From NCBI GenBank assembly GCA_023614405.1, contig CM042686.1, forward strand, positions 468,566,740-468,630,739: a DNA stretch of 64,000 bases, given 5' to 3'. Every line of letters begins with the position of its first letter. The stretch's first letter is position 1. This stretch comes from Avena insularis. Its lineage: Eukaryota; Streptophyta; Magnoliopsida; Poales; Poaceae. This document shows, one piece after another, positions 15,701 to 31,400 of the stretch. Position numbers and translations under genes: made by a program. Below the pieces are notes generated by a model that was given only the letters and a program-made list of their open reading frames with translations, was not told where the DNA came from and did not search any database.

Positions 15701-15939
15701 GAACCACAACTGGAGTCATTACGTGTGTGTTCTTTTCACATACCACAAATGGATCCACTAGTGTCATTGCATGTGTGCACTTTTTCACAATCCACCTATG
15801 GATCCACCAGTGTTATTGCCTGTGTGTTCTTTTTACTAACAACCAGAGTCATTGCATGTGTGTTCTTTTGACATACCACATATGGACCCACTAGTGCCAT
15901 TGCCTGTGTGATATTTTCACAATCCACCGATGGATCCAC

Positions 15940-18900
15940 CAGTGTCATTGCATGTGTGTTCTTGTTACTAACAACAACCAGAGTCATTTCATGTGTGTTC
16001 TTTTCACATACCTCCTATGTGTCCACCAGTGTCATTGCATGTGTGTTCTTTTCACTATCCACCTATGAATCCACCAGTGTCATTGCATGTGTGCTCGTTT
16101 TACTAACAACAACTAGAGTCATTGCATGTGTGTTCTCTTCAGAGACCACACATGGATCCACAAGTGTCATTGCATGTGTGTTCTTTTTATAAACAACAAC
16201 TAGAGTCATTGAAATGTGTGTTCTATTCACAGACCACACATGGATCCACCAGTGTCATTGCATGTGTGTTCTTTTTACTAACACCAACCAGAGTCATTGC
16301 ATGTGTGTTCTTTTCACATACCACATATGTTTCCACTAGTGTCATTGCATGTGTGCTCTTATCACAATCCACCTATGGATCCACCAGTGTCATTGCATGT
16401 GTGTTATTTTCACATACCACATATGGATCAACCAGTGTCATTGAAATGTGTATTTTCTTCAGAGACAACACATGGATCCACCAGTGTCACTGCATGTGTG
16501 TTCTTTTTACTAACAACAACTGTAGTCATTGCATGTGTGTTCTTTTCACATACCACAAATGGATCCACCAGTGTCATTGCATGTGTGCTCTTTTCACAAT
16601 CCACCTATGGATCCACCAGTGTCATTGCATGTGTGTTCTTTTTATTAACAATAACCAGAGTGATTGCATGTGTGTTCTTTTCACATACCACATATGGATC
16701 CACCAGTGTCATTGCATGTGTGATCTTTTCACAATCCACCTATGGATCCACCAGTGACATTGCATGTGTGTTCTTTTTTACTAACAACAACCAGAGTCAT
16801 TCCATGTGTGTTCTTTTCACAATCCACCTATGGATCCACCAGTGTCATTGCATGTGTGCTCTTTTTACTAACAACAACCAGAGTCATTGCATGTGTGTTC
16901 TCTTCAGAGACCACACATGGATCCACCAGCGTCATTGCATGTGTGTTATTTTGACTAACAACAACCAGTGTCATTGAAATGTTTGTTCTCTTCAGAGATC
17001 ACACATGGATCTACTATTGTCATTGCATGTGTGTTCTTGTTACTAACAACAACCAGAGTAATTGCATGTGTGTTATTTTCACATACCACATATGGATCAA
17101 CCAGTGTCATTGCATGTGTGTTCTTTTCACAATCCACCTATGGATCCACCAGTCTCATTCTATGTGTGCTCTTTTTACTAACAACAACCAGAGTCATTGC
17201 ATGTGTGTTCTCTTCAGAGACCACAAATGGATCCACATGTGTCATTCCATGTGTGTTATTTTTACTAAAAACAAACAGAGTCATTCAAACGTGTGTTCTC
17301 TTCAGCGACCAAAGATGGATCCACCAGTGTCATTGCATGTGTGTTCTTTTTACTAAAAACAACCAGAGTCATTGCATGTGTGTTCTCTTCAGATACCACA
17401 TATGGATCCACTAGTGTCATTGCATGTGTGCTCTTTTCACAATCCACCTATGGATCCACCAGTGTCATTGCATGTGTATTCTTTTTACTAACAACAACCA
17501 GAGTCATTGCATGTGTGTTCTTTTCACATACCACATATGGATCCATCAGTGTCATTGCATGTGTGCTCTTTTCACAATCCAACTATGGATCCACCAGTGT
17601 CATTGCATGTGTGTTCTTTTTACTAACAACTACCAGAGTCATTGCATGTGTGTTCTTTTCACATACCACGTATGGATCCACCAGTGTCATTGCATGTGTG
17701 TTCTTTTCACAATCCACCTCTGGATCCACCAGTGTCAATGCATGTGTGCTATTTTTACTAACTACAACCAGAGTCATTGCATGTGTCTGTTATTCAGAGA
17801 CCACACATGGATCCACCAGTGTCATTGCATGTGTGTTCTTTTTACAAACAACAACCAGTGTCATTGAAATGTGTGTTCTCTTCAGAGACCATACATGGAT
17901 CCACTAGTGTCATTACATGTGTGTTCTTGTTACTAACAACAACCAGAGTCATTGCCTGTGTGTTCTTTTCACATAGCACATATGGATCCACTAGTGTCAT
18001 TGCATGTGTGTTCTTTTCACAATCCTCCTATGGATCCACCAGTGTCATTACATGTGTGCTCTTTTTACTAACAATAACCAAAGTCATTGCATGTGTGTTC
18101 TCATCAGAGACCACACATGGATCCACCAGTGTCATTGCATGTGTGTTCTTTTTACTAACAACCAGAGTCATTGAAATGTGTGTTCTCTTCAACGACCACA
18201 CATGGATCCACCGGTGTCATTGCATGTGTGTTCTTTTTACTAACACCAACTAGAGTCATTGCATGTGTGTTCTTTTCACATACCACATATGTTTCAACTA
18301 GTGTCATTGCATGTGTGCTCTTTTCACAATCCACCTATGGATCCACCAGTGTCATTGCATGTGTGTTCTTTCAACATACCACATATGGATCAACCAGTCT
18401 CATTGAAATGTGTGTTCTCTTCAGAGACCACACATGGATCCACCAGTGTCATTGCATGTGTGTTCTTTTTATGAACCACAATTGGAGTCATTACGTGTGT
18501 GTTCTTTTCACATACCACAAATGGATCCACTAGTGTCATTGCATGTGTGCACTTTTTCACAATCCACCTATGGATCCACCAGTGTCATTGCCTGTGTGTT
18601 CTTTTTACTAACAACCAGAGTCATTGCATGTGTGTTCTTTTGACATACCACATATGGACCCACTAGTGTCATTGCCTGTGTGATCTTTTCACAATCCACC
18701 TATGGATCCACCAGTGTCATTGCATGTGTGTTCTTGTTACTAACAACAACCAGAGTCATTGCATGTGTGTTCTTTTCACATACCTCCTATGTGTCCACCA
18801 GTGTCATTGTATGTGTGTTCTTTTCACTATCCACCTATGAATCCACCAGTGTCATTGCATGTGTGCTCGTTTTACTAACAACAACTAGAGTCATTGCATG

Positions 18901-21510
18901 TGTGTTCTCTTCAGAGACCACACATGGATCCACAAGTGTCATTGCATGTGTGTTCTTTTTACTAACAACAACTAGAGTCATTGAAATGTGTGTTCTATTC
19001 ACAGACCACACATGGATCCACCAGTGTCATTGCATGTGTGTTCTTTTTACTAACACCAACCAGAGTCATTGCATGTGTGTTCTTTTCACATACCACATAT
19101 GTTTCCACTAGTGTCATTGCATGTGTGCTCTTATCACAATCCACCTATGGATCCACCAGTGTCATTGCAAGTGTGTTCTTTTCACATACCACATATGGAT
19201 CAACCAGTGTCATTGAAATGTGTGTTTTCTTCGGAGACAACACATGGATCCACCAGTGTCACTTCATGTGTGTTCTTTTTACTAACAACAACTGGAATCA
19301 TTGCATGTGTGTTCTTTTCACATACCACAAATGGATCCACCAGTGTCATTGCATGTGTGCTCTTTTCACAATCCACCTATGGATCCACCAGTGTCATTGC
19401 ATGTGTGTTCTTTTTATTAACAATAACCAGAGTGATTGCATGTGTGTTGTTTTCACATACCACATATGGATCCACCAGTGTCATTGCATGTGTGCTCTTT
19501 TCACAATCCACCTATGGATCCACCAGTGACATTGCATGTGTGTTCTTTTTTACTAACAACAACCAGAGTCATTCCATGTGTGTTCTTTTCACATACCACA
19601 TATGGATCCACTAGTGTCATTGCATGTGTGTTCTTTTCACAATCCACCTATGGATCCACCAGTGTCATTGCATGTGTGCTCTTTTTACTAAAAACAACCA
19701 GAGTCATTGCATGTGTGTTCTCTTCAGAGACCACACATGGATCCACCAGCGTCATTGCATGTGTGTTATTTTGACTAACAACAACCAGTGTCATTGAAAT
19801 GTTTGTTCTCTTCAGAGATCACACATGGATCTACTATTGTCATTGCATGTGTGTTCTTGTTACTAACAACAACCAGAGTCATTGCATGTGTGTTATTTTC
19901 ACATACCACATATGGATCAACCAGTGTCATTGCATGTGTGTTCTTTTCACAATCCACCTATGGATCCACCAATCTCATTCTATGTGTGCTCTTTTTACTA
20001 ACAACAACCAGAGTCATTGCATGTGTGTTCTCTTCAGAGACCACAAATGGATCCACCTGTGTCATTCCATGTGTGTTATTTTTACTGAAAACAAACAGAG
20101 TCATTCAAACGTGTGTTCTCTTCAGCGACCAAAGATGGATCCACCAGTGTCATTGCATGTGTGTTCTTTTTACTAACAACAACCAGAGTCATTGCATGTG
20201 TGTTCTCTTCAGATACCACATATGGATCCACTAGTGTCATTGCATGTGTGCTCTTTTCACAATCCACCTATGGATCCACTAGTGTCATTGCATGTGTGTT
20301 CTTTTTACTAACAACAACCAGAGTCATTGCATGTGTGTTCTTTTCACATACCACATATGGATCCATCAGTGTCATTGCATGTGTGCTCGTTTCACAATCC
20401 ACCTATGGATCCACAAGTGTCATTGCATGTGTGTTCTTTTTACTAACAACTACCAGAGTCATTGCATGTGTGTTCTTTTCACATACCACGTATGGATCCA
20501 CCAGTGTCATTGCATGTGTGTTCTTTTCACAATCCACCTCTGGATCCACCAGAGTCAATGCATGTGTGCTATTTTTACTAACTACAACCAGAGTCATTGC
20601 ATGTGTCTGCTCTTCAGAGACCACACATGGATCCACCAGTGTCATTGCATGTGTGTTCTTTTTACAAACAACAACCAGGTCATTAAAATGTGTGTTCTCT
20701 TCAGAGACCATACATGGATCCACTAGTGTCATTACATGTGTGTTCTGGTTACAAACAACAACCAGAGTCATTGCCCTTGTGTTCTTTTCACATAGCACAT
20801 ATGGATCCACTAGTGTCATTGCATGTGTGTTCTTTTCACAATCCACCTATGGATCCACCAGTGTCATTGCATGTGTGCTCTTTTTACTAACAATAACCAA
20901 AGTCATTGCATGTGTGTTCTCATCAGAGACCACACATGGATCCACCAGTGTCATTGCATGTGTGTTCTTTTTACTAACAACCAGAGTCATTGAAATGTGT
21001 GTTCTCTTCAACGACCACACATGGATCCACCGGTGTCATTGCATGTGTGTTCTTTTTACTAACACCAACTAGACTCATTGCATGTGTGTTCTTTTCACAT
21101 ACCACATATGTTTCCACTAGTGTCATTGCATGTGTGCTCTTTTCACAATCCACCTATGGATCCACCAGTGTCATTGCATGTGTGTTCTTTCAACATACCA
21201 CATATGGATCAACCAGTGTCATTGAAATGTGTGTTCTCTTCAGAGACCACACATGGATCCACCAGTGTCATTGCATGTGTGTTCTTTTTATGAACCACAA
21301 CTGGAGTCATTACGTGTGTGTTCTTTTCACATACCACAAATGGATCCACTAGTTTCATTGCATGTGTGTTCTTTTCACATACCACATATGGACCCACAAG
21401 TGTCATTGCCTGTGTGTTCTTTTTACTAACAACCAGAGTCATTGCATGTGTGTTCTTTTGACATACCACATATGGACCCACTAGTGCCATTGCCTGTGTG
21501 ATCTTTTCAC
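15940..21510 (+). repeat. Second run of the ~2.8-kb higher-order repeat (two copies)
   Basis: Markers of the first 2.8-kb run reappear here. The type-E subunit with TTCTATTCACAGACC is at 16211 and 18982 (offset 2,771), and other blocks recur at offsets of 2,819-2,820. A private variant, ACCTCCTATGTGTCC, opens both copies near 16010 and 18783 and separates this run from the one at 0.75-6.3 kb. The copies also share ATGGATCTACTATTGTC near 17005 and 19825. Confidence 0.78.
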
Positions 21511-22444
21511 AATCCACCTATGGATCCACCAGTGTCATTGCATGTGTGTTCTTTTTACTAACAACAACTGGAGTCATTGCATGTGTGTTCTTTTCACATA
21601 CCACATATGGATCCACTAGTGTCATTGCATGTGTGTTCTTTTCACAATCCACATATGGATCCACCAGTGTCATTGCATGTGTGCTCTTTTTACTAACAAC
21701 AACCAGAGTCATTGAAATGTGTGTTCTCTTTAGAGACCACACATGGATCCACCAGTGTCATTGCATGTGTGTTCTTTTTACGAACAACAACCAGAGTCAT
21801 TGCATGTGTGTTCTTTTCACATACCACATAAGGATCCACCAGTGTCATTGCATGTGTGCTCTTTTCACAATCCACCTATGGATCCACCAGTGTCATTGCA
21901 TGTGTGCTCTTTTCACATACCACATATGGATCAACCAGTGTCATTGAAATGTGTGTTCTCTTCATAGACCACACATGAATCCACCAGTGTCATTGCATGT
22001 GTGTTCTTTATACGAACCACAACTGGAGTCATTGCGTGTGTGTTCTTTTCACATACCACAAATGGATCCACCAGTGTCATTGCATGTGTGCTCTTTTCAC
22101 AATCCACCTATGGATCCACCAGTGTCATTGCATGTGTGTTCTTTTTACTAACAACAACCAGAGTCATTGCATGTGTGTTCTTTTCACATACCACATATGG
22201 ACCCACTAGTGTCATTGCATGTGTGCTCTTTTCACAATCCACCTATGGATCCACCAGTGTAATTGCATGTGTGTTCTTTTTACTAACAACAACCAGAGTC
22301 AGTGCATGTGTGTTCTTTTCACATACCACATATGGATCCACTAGTGTCATTGCATGTGTGTTCTTTTCACAAACGACCTATGGATCCACCAGTGTCATTG
22401 CATGTGTGCTCTTTTAACTAACAACAACCAGAGTCATTGCATGT

Positions 22445-25400
22445 GTGTTCTCTTTAGAGACCACACATGGATCCACCAGTGTCATTGCATGTGTGTTCTT
22501 TTTACTAACAACAACCAGTGTCATTGAAATGTTTGTTCTCTTCAGAGACCACACATGGATCTCCACTGTCATTTCATGTGTGTTCTTGTTACTAACAACA
22601 ACCAGAGTCATTGCATGTGTGTTCTTTTCACATACCACATATGGATCCACCAGTGTCATTGCATGTGTGTTCATTTCACAATCCACCTATGGATCCACCA
22701 GTGTCATTGCATGTGTGCTCTTTTTACTAACAACAACCAGAGTCATTGCATATGTGTTCTCTTCAGAGACCACACATGGATCCACCTATGTCATTGCATG
22801 TGTGTTCTTTTTACTAACAACAACCAGTGTCATTGCATGTGTGTTCTTTTCACATACCACATATGGATCCACCAGTGTCATTGCATGTGTGCTCTTTTCA
22901 CAATCCACCTATGGATCCACCAGTGTCATTGCATGTGTGTTCTTTTTACTAACAACAACCAGAGTCAGTGCATGTGTGTTCTTTTCACATACCACATATG
23001 GATCCACTAGTGTCATTGCATGTGTGTTCTTTTCACAATCCGCCTATGGATCCACCAGTGTCATTGCATGTGTGTTCTTTTTACTAACAACAACCAGAGT
23101 CATTGCATGTGTGTTCTTTTCACATACCACATATGGATCCACTAGTGTCATTGCATGTGTGTTCTTTTCACAATCCACCTCTAGATCCACCAGTGTCATT
23201 GCGTGTGTGCTCTTTTTACTAACTACAACCAGAGTCATTGCATGTGAGTTCTCTTCAAAGACCACACATGGATCCACCAGTGTCATTGCATGTGTGTTCT
23301 TTTTACTAACAACAACCAGTGTCCTTGAAATGTGTGTTCTCTTTAGAGACCACACATGGATCCACCAGTGTCATTGCATGTGTGTTCTTGTTACTAACAA
23401 CAACCATAGTTATTGCATGTGGGTTCTGTTCACATACCACATATGGATCTACCAGTGTCATTTCATGTGTGTTCTTTTCACAATCCACCAATCGATCCAC
23501 GAGTGTCACTGCATGTGTGCTCTTTTTACTAAGAACAACTAGAGTCATTGCATGTGTGTTCTCTTCAGAGACCACACATGGATCCACCTGTGTCATTGCA
23601 TGTGTGTTCTTTTTACTAACAACAACAAAAGTCATTGAAATGTGTGTTCTCTTTAGAGACCACAGATGGATCCACCCGTGTCATTGCATGTGTGTTCTTT
23701 TTATTAACAACAACCAGAGTGATTTCATGTGTGTTCTTTTCACATACCACATATGGATCCACCAGTGTCATTGCATGTGTGTTCTTTTCACAATCTACCT
23801 ATGGATCCAGCAGTGACATTGCCTGTGTGCTCTTTTTTCTAACAACAACCAGAGTCATTGCATGTGTGTTCTCATCAGAGACCACACATGGATCCACCAG
23901 TGTCATTGCATGTGTGTTCTTTTTACTAATAACTAGAGTCATTGAAATTTGTGTTCTCTTCAGCGACCACACATGGATCCACCAGTGTCATTGCATGTGT
24001 GTTCTTTTTACTAACGCCAACTAGAGTCATTGCATGTGTGTTCTTTTCACATACCACATATGTTTCCACTAGTGTCATTGCATGTGTGCTCTTTTCACAA
24101 TCCACCTATGGATCCACTAGTGTCATTGCATGTGTGTTCTTTTCACATACCACATATGGATCAACCAGTGTCATTGAAATGTGTGTTCTCTTCAGAGACA
24201 ACACATGAATCCACCAGTGTCATTGCATGTGTGTTCTTTTTACGAACCACAACTGGAGTCATTGCGTGTGTGTTCTTTTCACATACCACAAATGGATCCA
24301 CCAGTGTCATTGCATGTGTGCTCGTTTCACAATCCACCTATGGATCCACCAGTGTCATTGCATGTGTGTTCTTTTTACTAACAACAACCAGAGTCATTGC
24401 ATGTGTGTTCTTTTCACGTACCACATATGGACCCACTAGTGTCATTGCATGTGTGCTCTTTTCACAATCCACCTATGGATCCACAAGTGTCATTGCATGT
24501 TCTTTTTACTAACAACAACCAGAGTCAGTGCATGTGTGTTCTTTTCACATACCACATATGGATACACTAGTGTCATTGCATGTGTGTTCTTTTCACAAAC
24601 GACCTATGGATCCACTAGTGTCATTGCATGTGTGCTCTTTTAACTAACAACAACCAGAGTCATTGCATGTGTGTTCTCTTTAGAGACCACACATGGATCC
24701 ACCAGTGTCATTGCATGTGTGTTCTTTTTACTAACAACAACCAGTGTCATTGAAATGTTTGTTCTCTTCAGAGACCACACATGGATCTCAAGTGTCATTT
24801 CATGTGTGTTCTTGTTACTAACAACAACAAGAGTCATTGCATGTGTGTTCTTTTCACATACCACATATGGATCCACCAGTGTCATTGCATGTGTGCTCTT
24901 TTCACAATCCACCTATGGATCCACCAGTGTCATTGCATGTGTGTTCTTTTTACTAACAACAACCAGAGTCATTGCATGTGTGTTCTTTTCACATACCACA
25001 TATGGATCCACTAGTGTCATTGCATGTGTGTTCTTTTCACAATCCACCTCTAGATCCACTAGTGTCATTGCGTGTGTGCTCTTTTTACTAACTACAACCA
25101 GAGTCATTGCATGTGAGTTCTCTTCAGAGACCACACATGGATCCACCAGTGTCATTGCATGTGTGTTCTTTTTACTAACAACAACCAGTGTCCTTGAAAT
25201 GTGTGTTCTCTTTAGAGACCAAACATGGATCCACCAGTGTCATTGCATGTGTGTTCTTGTTACTAACAACAACCATAATTATTGCATGTGGGTTCTGTTC
25301 ACATACCACATATGGATCTACCAGTGTCATTTCATGTGTGTTCTTTTCACAATCCACCAATCGATCCACGAGTGTCACTGCATGTGTGCTCTTTTTACTA

Positions 25401-28400
25401 AGAACAACCAGAGTCATTGCATGTGTGTTCTCTTCAGAGACCACACATGGATCCACCTGTGTCATTGCATGTGTGTTCTTTTTACTAACAACAACAAAAG
25501 TCATTGAAATGTGTGTTCTCTTTAGAGACCACACATGGATCCACCCATGTCATTGCATGTGTGTTCTTTTTATTAACAACAACCAGAGTGATTTCATGTG
25601 TGTTCTTTTCACATACCACATATGGATCCACCAGTGTCATTGCATGTGTGTTCTTTTCACAATCCACCTATGGATCCACCAGTGACATTGCATGTGTGCT
25701 CTTTTTACTAACAACAACCAGAGTCATTGCATGTGTGTTCTCATCAGAGACCACACATGGATCCACCAGTGTCATTGCATGTGTGTTCTTTTTACTAATA
25801 ACTAGAGTCATTGAAATTTGTGTTCTCTTCAGCGACCACACATGGATCCACCAGTGTCATTGCATGTGTGTTCTATTTACTAACGCCAACTAGAGTCATT
25901 GCATGTGTGTTCTTTTCACATACCACATATGTTTCCACTAGTGTCATTGCATGTGTGCTCTTTTCACAATCCACCTATGGATCCACCAGTGTCATTGCAT
26001 GTGTGTTCTTTTCATATACCACATATGGATCAACCAGTGTCATTGAAATGTGTGTTCTCTTCAGAGACCACACATGAATCCACCAGTGTCATTGCATGTG
26101 TGTTCTTTTTACGAACCACAACTGGAGTCATTGCGTGTGTGTTCTTTTCACATACCACAAATGGATCCACCAGTGTCATTGCATGTGTGCTCTTTTCACA
26201 ATCCACCTATGGATCCACCAGTGTCATTGCATGTGTGTTCTTTTTACTAACAACAACCAGAGTCATTGCATGTGTGTTCTTTTCACATACCACATATGGA
26301 CCCACTAGTGTCATTGCATGTGTGCTCTTTTCACAATCCACCTATGGATCCACCAGTGTCATTGCATGTGTGTTCTTTTTACTAACAACAACCAGAGTCA
26401 GTGCATGTGTGTTCTTTTCACATACCACATATGGATACACTAGTGTCATTGCATGTTTGTTCTTTTCACAAACGACCTTTGGATCCACCAGTGTCATTGC
26501 ATGTGTGCTCTTTTAACTAACAAAAACCAGAGTCATTGCATGTTTGTTCTCTTTAGAGACCACACATGGATCCACCAGTGTCATTGCATGTGTGTTCTTT
26601 TTACTAACAACAACCAGTGTCATTGAAATGTTTGTTCTCTTCAGAGACCACACATGGATCTCCAGTGTCATTTCATGTGTGTTCTTGTTACTAACAACAA
26701 CAAGAGTCATTGCATGTGTGTTCTTTTCACATACCACATATGGATCCACCAGTGTCATTGCATGTGTGTTCATTTCACAATCCACCTATGGATCCACCAG
26801 TGTCATTGCATGTGTGCTCTTTTTACTAACAACAACCAGAGTCATTGCATATGTGTTCTCTTTAGAGACCACACATGGATCCACCTATGTCATTGCATGT
26901 GTGTTCTTTTTACTAACAACAACCAAAGTCATTGAAATGTGTGTTCTCTTTAGAGACCACACATGGATCCACCAGTGTCATTGCATGTGTGTTCTTTTTA
27001 CTAACAACAACCAGTGTCATTGCATGTGTGTTCTTTTCACATACCACATATGGATCCACCAGTGTCATTGCACGTGTGCTCTTTTCACAATCCACCTATG
27101 GATCCACCAGTGTCATTGCATGTGTGTTCTTTTTACTAACAACAACCAGAGTCATTGCATGTGTGTTCTTTTCACGTACCACATATGGATCCACTAGTGT
27201 CATTGCATGTGTGTTCTTTTCACAATCCACCTCTAGATCCACCAGTGTCATTGCGTGTGTGCTCTTTTTACTAACTACAACCAGAGTCATTGCATGTGAG
27301 TTCTCTTCAGAGACCACACATGGATCCACCAGTGTCATTGCATGTGTGTTCTTTTTACTAACAACAACCAGTGTCCTTGAAATGTGTGTTGTCTTTAGAG
27401 ACCACACATGGATCCACCAGTGTCATTGAATGTGTGTTCTTGTTACTAACAACAACCATAGTTATTGCATGTGGGTTCTGTTCAAATACCACATATGGAT
27501 CTACCAGTGTCATTGCATGTGTGTTCTTTTCACAATCCACCAATCGATCCACGAGTGTCACTGCATGTGTGCTCTTTTTACTAAGAACAACCAGAGTCAT
27601 TGCATGTGTGTTCTCTTCAGAGACCACACATGGATCCACCTGTGTCATTGCATGTGTGTTCATTTTACTATCAACAACAAAAGTCATTGAAATGTGTGTT
27701 CTCTTTAGAGACCACAGATGGATCCACCCGTGTCATTGCATGTGTGTTCTTTTTATTAACAACAACCAGAGTGATTGCGTGTGTGTTCTTTTCACATACC
27801 ACATATGGATCCACCAGTGTCATTGCATGTGTGCTCTTTTCACAATCCACCTATGGATCCACCAGTGTCATTGCATGTGTGTTCTTTTTACTAACAACAA
27901 CTAGAGTCATTCCATGTGTGTTCTTTTCACATACCACATATGGATCCACTAGTGTCATTGCATGTGTGTTCTTTTCACAATCCACCTATGGATCCACCAG
28001 TGTCATTGCATGTGTGATCTTTTTACTAACAACAACCAGAGTCATTGCATGTGTGTTCTCTTCAGAGACCACACATGGATCCACCAGTGTCATTGCATGT
28101 GTGTTCTTTTTACTAACAACAACCAGTGTCATTGAAATGTTTGTTCTCTTCAGAGACCACACATGGATCTCCAGTGTCATTTCATGTGTGTTCTTGTTAC
28201 TAACAACAACAAGAGTCATTGCATGTGTGTTCTTTTCACATACCACATATGGATCCACCAGTGTCATTGCATGTGTGTTCATTTCACAATCCACCTATGG
28301 ATCCACCAGTGTCATTGCATGTGTGCTCTTTTTACTAACAACAACCAGAGTCATTGCATATGTGTTCTCTTTAGAGACCACACATGGATCCACCTATGTC

Positions 28401-31400
28401 ATTGCATGTGTGTTCTTTTTACTAACAACAACCAAAGTCATTGAAATGTGTGTTCTCTTCAGAGACCACACATGGATCCACCAGTGTCATTGCATGTGTG
28501 TTCTGTTTACTAATCCACCTATGGATCCACCAGTGTCATTGCATGTGTGTTCTTTTTACTAACAACAACCAGAGTCATTGCATGTGTGTTCTTTTCACGT
28601 ACCACATATGGATCCACTAGTGTCATTGCATGTGTGTTCTTTTCACAATCCACCTCTAGATCCACCAGTGTCATTGCGTGTGTGCTCTTTTCTAACTTCT
28701 GACCCGTCATCATTGAGTTCTCTTGAGAAGACCACATGGATCCTGATGTCATTGCATGTGTGTTCTTTTACTAACAACACCGGTGTCCTTGAAATGTGTG
28801 TTGTCTTTAGAGACCACACATGGATCCACCAGTGTCATTGAATGTGTGTTCTTGTTACTAACAACAACCATAGTTATTGCATGTGGGTTCTGTTCAAATA
28901 CCACATATGGATCTACCAGTGTCATTGCATGTGTGTTCTTTTCACAATCCACCAATCGATCCACGAGTGTCACTGCATGTGTGCTCTTTTTACTAAGAAC
29001 AACCAGAGTCATTGCATGTGTGTTCTCTTCAGAGACCACACATGGATCCACCTGTGTCATTGCATGTGTGTTCATTTTACTATCAACAACAAAAGTCATT
29101 GAAATGTGTGTTCTCTTTAGAGACCACAGATGGATCCACCTGTGTCATTGCATGTGTGTTCTTTTTATTAACAACAACCAGAGTGATTGCGTGTGTGTTC
29201 TTTTCACATACCACATATGGATCCACCAGTGTCATTGCATGTGTGCTCTTTTCACAATCCACCTATGGATCCACCAGTGACATTGCATGTGTGTTCTTTT
29301 TTACTAACAACAACTAGAGTCATTCCATGTGTGTTCTTTTCACATACCACATATGGATCCACTAGTGTCATTGCATGTGTGTTCTTTTCACAATCCACCT
29401 ATGGATCCACCAGTGTCATTGCATGTGTGATCTTTTTACTAACAACAACCAGAGTCATTGCATGTGTGTTCTCTTCAGAGACCACACATGGATCCACCAG
29501 TGTCATTGCATGTGTGTTCTTTTTACTAACAACAACCAGTGTCATTGAAATGTTTGTTCTCTTCAGAGACCACACATGGATCTCCAGTGTCATTTCATGT
29601 GTGTTCTTGTTACTAACAACAACAAGAGTCATTGCATGTGTGTTCTTTTCACATACCACATATGGATCCACCAGTGTCATTGCATGTGTGTTCATTTCAC
29701 AATCCACCTATGGATCCACCAGTGTCATTGCATGTGTGCTCTTTTTACTAACAACAACCAGAGTCATTGCATATGTGTTCTCTTTAGAGACCACACATGG
29801 ATCCACCTATGTCATTGCATGTGTGTTCTTTTTACTAACAACAACCAAAGTCATTGAAATGTGTGTTCTCTTTAGAGACCACACATGGATCCACCAGTGT
29901 CATTGCATGTGTGTTCTTTTTACTAACAACAACCAGTGTCATTGCATGTGTGTTCTTTTCACATACCACATATGGATCCACCAGTGTCATTGCACGTGTG
30001 CTCTTTTCACAATCCACCTATGGATCCACCAGTGTCATTGCATGTGTGTTCTTTTTACTAACAACAACCAGAGTCATTGCATGTGTGTTCTTTCACGTAC
30101 ATATGGATCCACTAGTGTCATTGCATGTGTGTTCTTTTCACAATCCACCTCTAGATCCACCAGTGTCATTGCGTGTGTGCTCTTTTTACTAACTACAACC
30201 AGAGTCATTGCATGTGAGTTCTCTTCAGAGACCACACATGGATCCACCAGTGTCATTGCATGTGTGTTCTTTTTACTAACAACAACCAGTGTCCTTGAAA
30301 TGTGTGTTGTCTTTAGAGACCACATGGATCCACCTGATGTCATTGAATGTGTGTTCTTGTTACTAACAACAACCATAGTTATTGCATGTGGGTTACATTC
30401 AAATACCACATATGGATCTACCAGTGTCATTGCATGTGTGTTCTTTTCACAATCCACCAATCAATCCACGAGTGTCCTTTGCATGTGTGCTCTTTTACTA
30501 AGAACAACCAGAGTCATTGCATGTGTGTTCTCTTCAGACCACACATGGATCCACCTGTGTCATTGCATGTGTGTTCATTTTACTATCAACAACAAAAGTC
30601 ATTGAAATGTGTGTTCTCTTTAGAGGCCATAGATGGATCCACCCGTGTCATTGCATGTGTGTTCTTTTTATTAACAACAACCAGAGTGATTGCGTGTGTG
30701 TTCTTTTCACATACCACATATGGATCCACCAGTGTCATTGCATCTGTGTTCTTTTCACAATCCACCTATGGATCCACCAGTGTCATTGCATGTGTGTTCT
30801 TTTTACTAACAACAACTAGAGTCATTTCATGACTGATCTTTTCACATCCACATATAGATCCACTAGTGTCATTGCATGTGTGTTATTTTCACAATCCACC
30901 TATGGATCCACTAGTGTCATTGCATGTGTGTTCTTTTTACTAACAACAACTAGAGTCATTTCATGTGTTCTCTTGAGACCACACATGGATCCTGATGTCA
31001 TTGCATGTGTGTTATTTTTACTAACAACAACCAGTGTCATTGAAATGTTTGTTCTCTTCAGAGACCACACATGGATCTCCAGTGTCATTTCATGTGTGTT
31101 CTTGTTACTAACAACAACCAGAGTCATTGCATGTGTGTTCTTTTCACATACCACATATGGATCCACCAGTGTCATTCCATGTGTGTTCATTTCACAATCC
31201 ACCTATGGATCCACCAGTGTCATTGCATGTGTGCTCTTTTTACTAACAACAACCAGAGTCATTGCATATGTGTTCTCTTTAGAGACCACACATGGATCCA
31301 CCTATGTCATTGCATGTGTGTTCTTTTTACTAACAACAACCAAAGTCATTGAAATGTGTGTTCTCTTTAGAGACCACACATGGATCCACCAGTGTCATTG

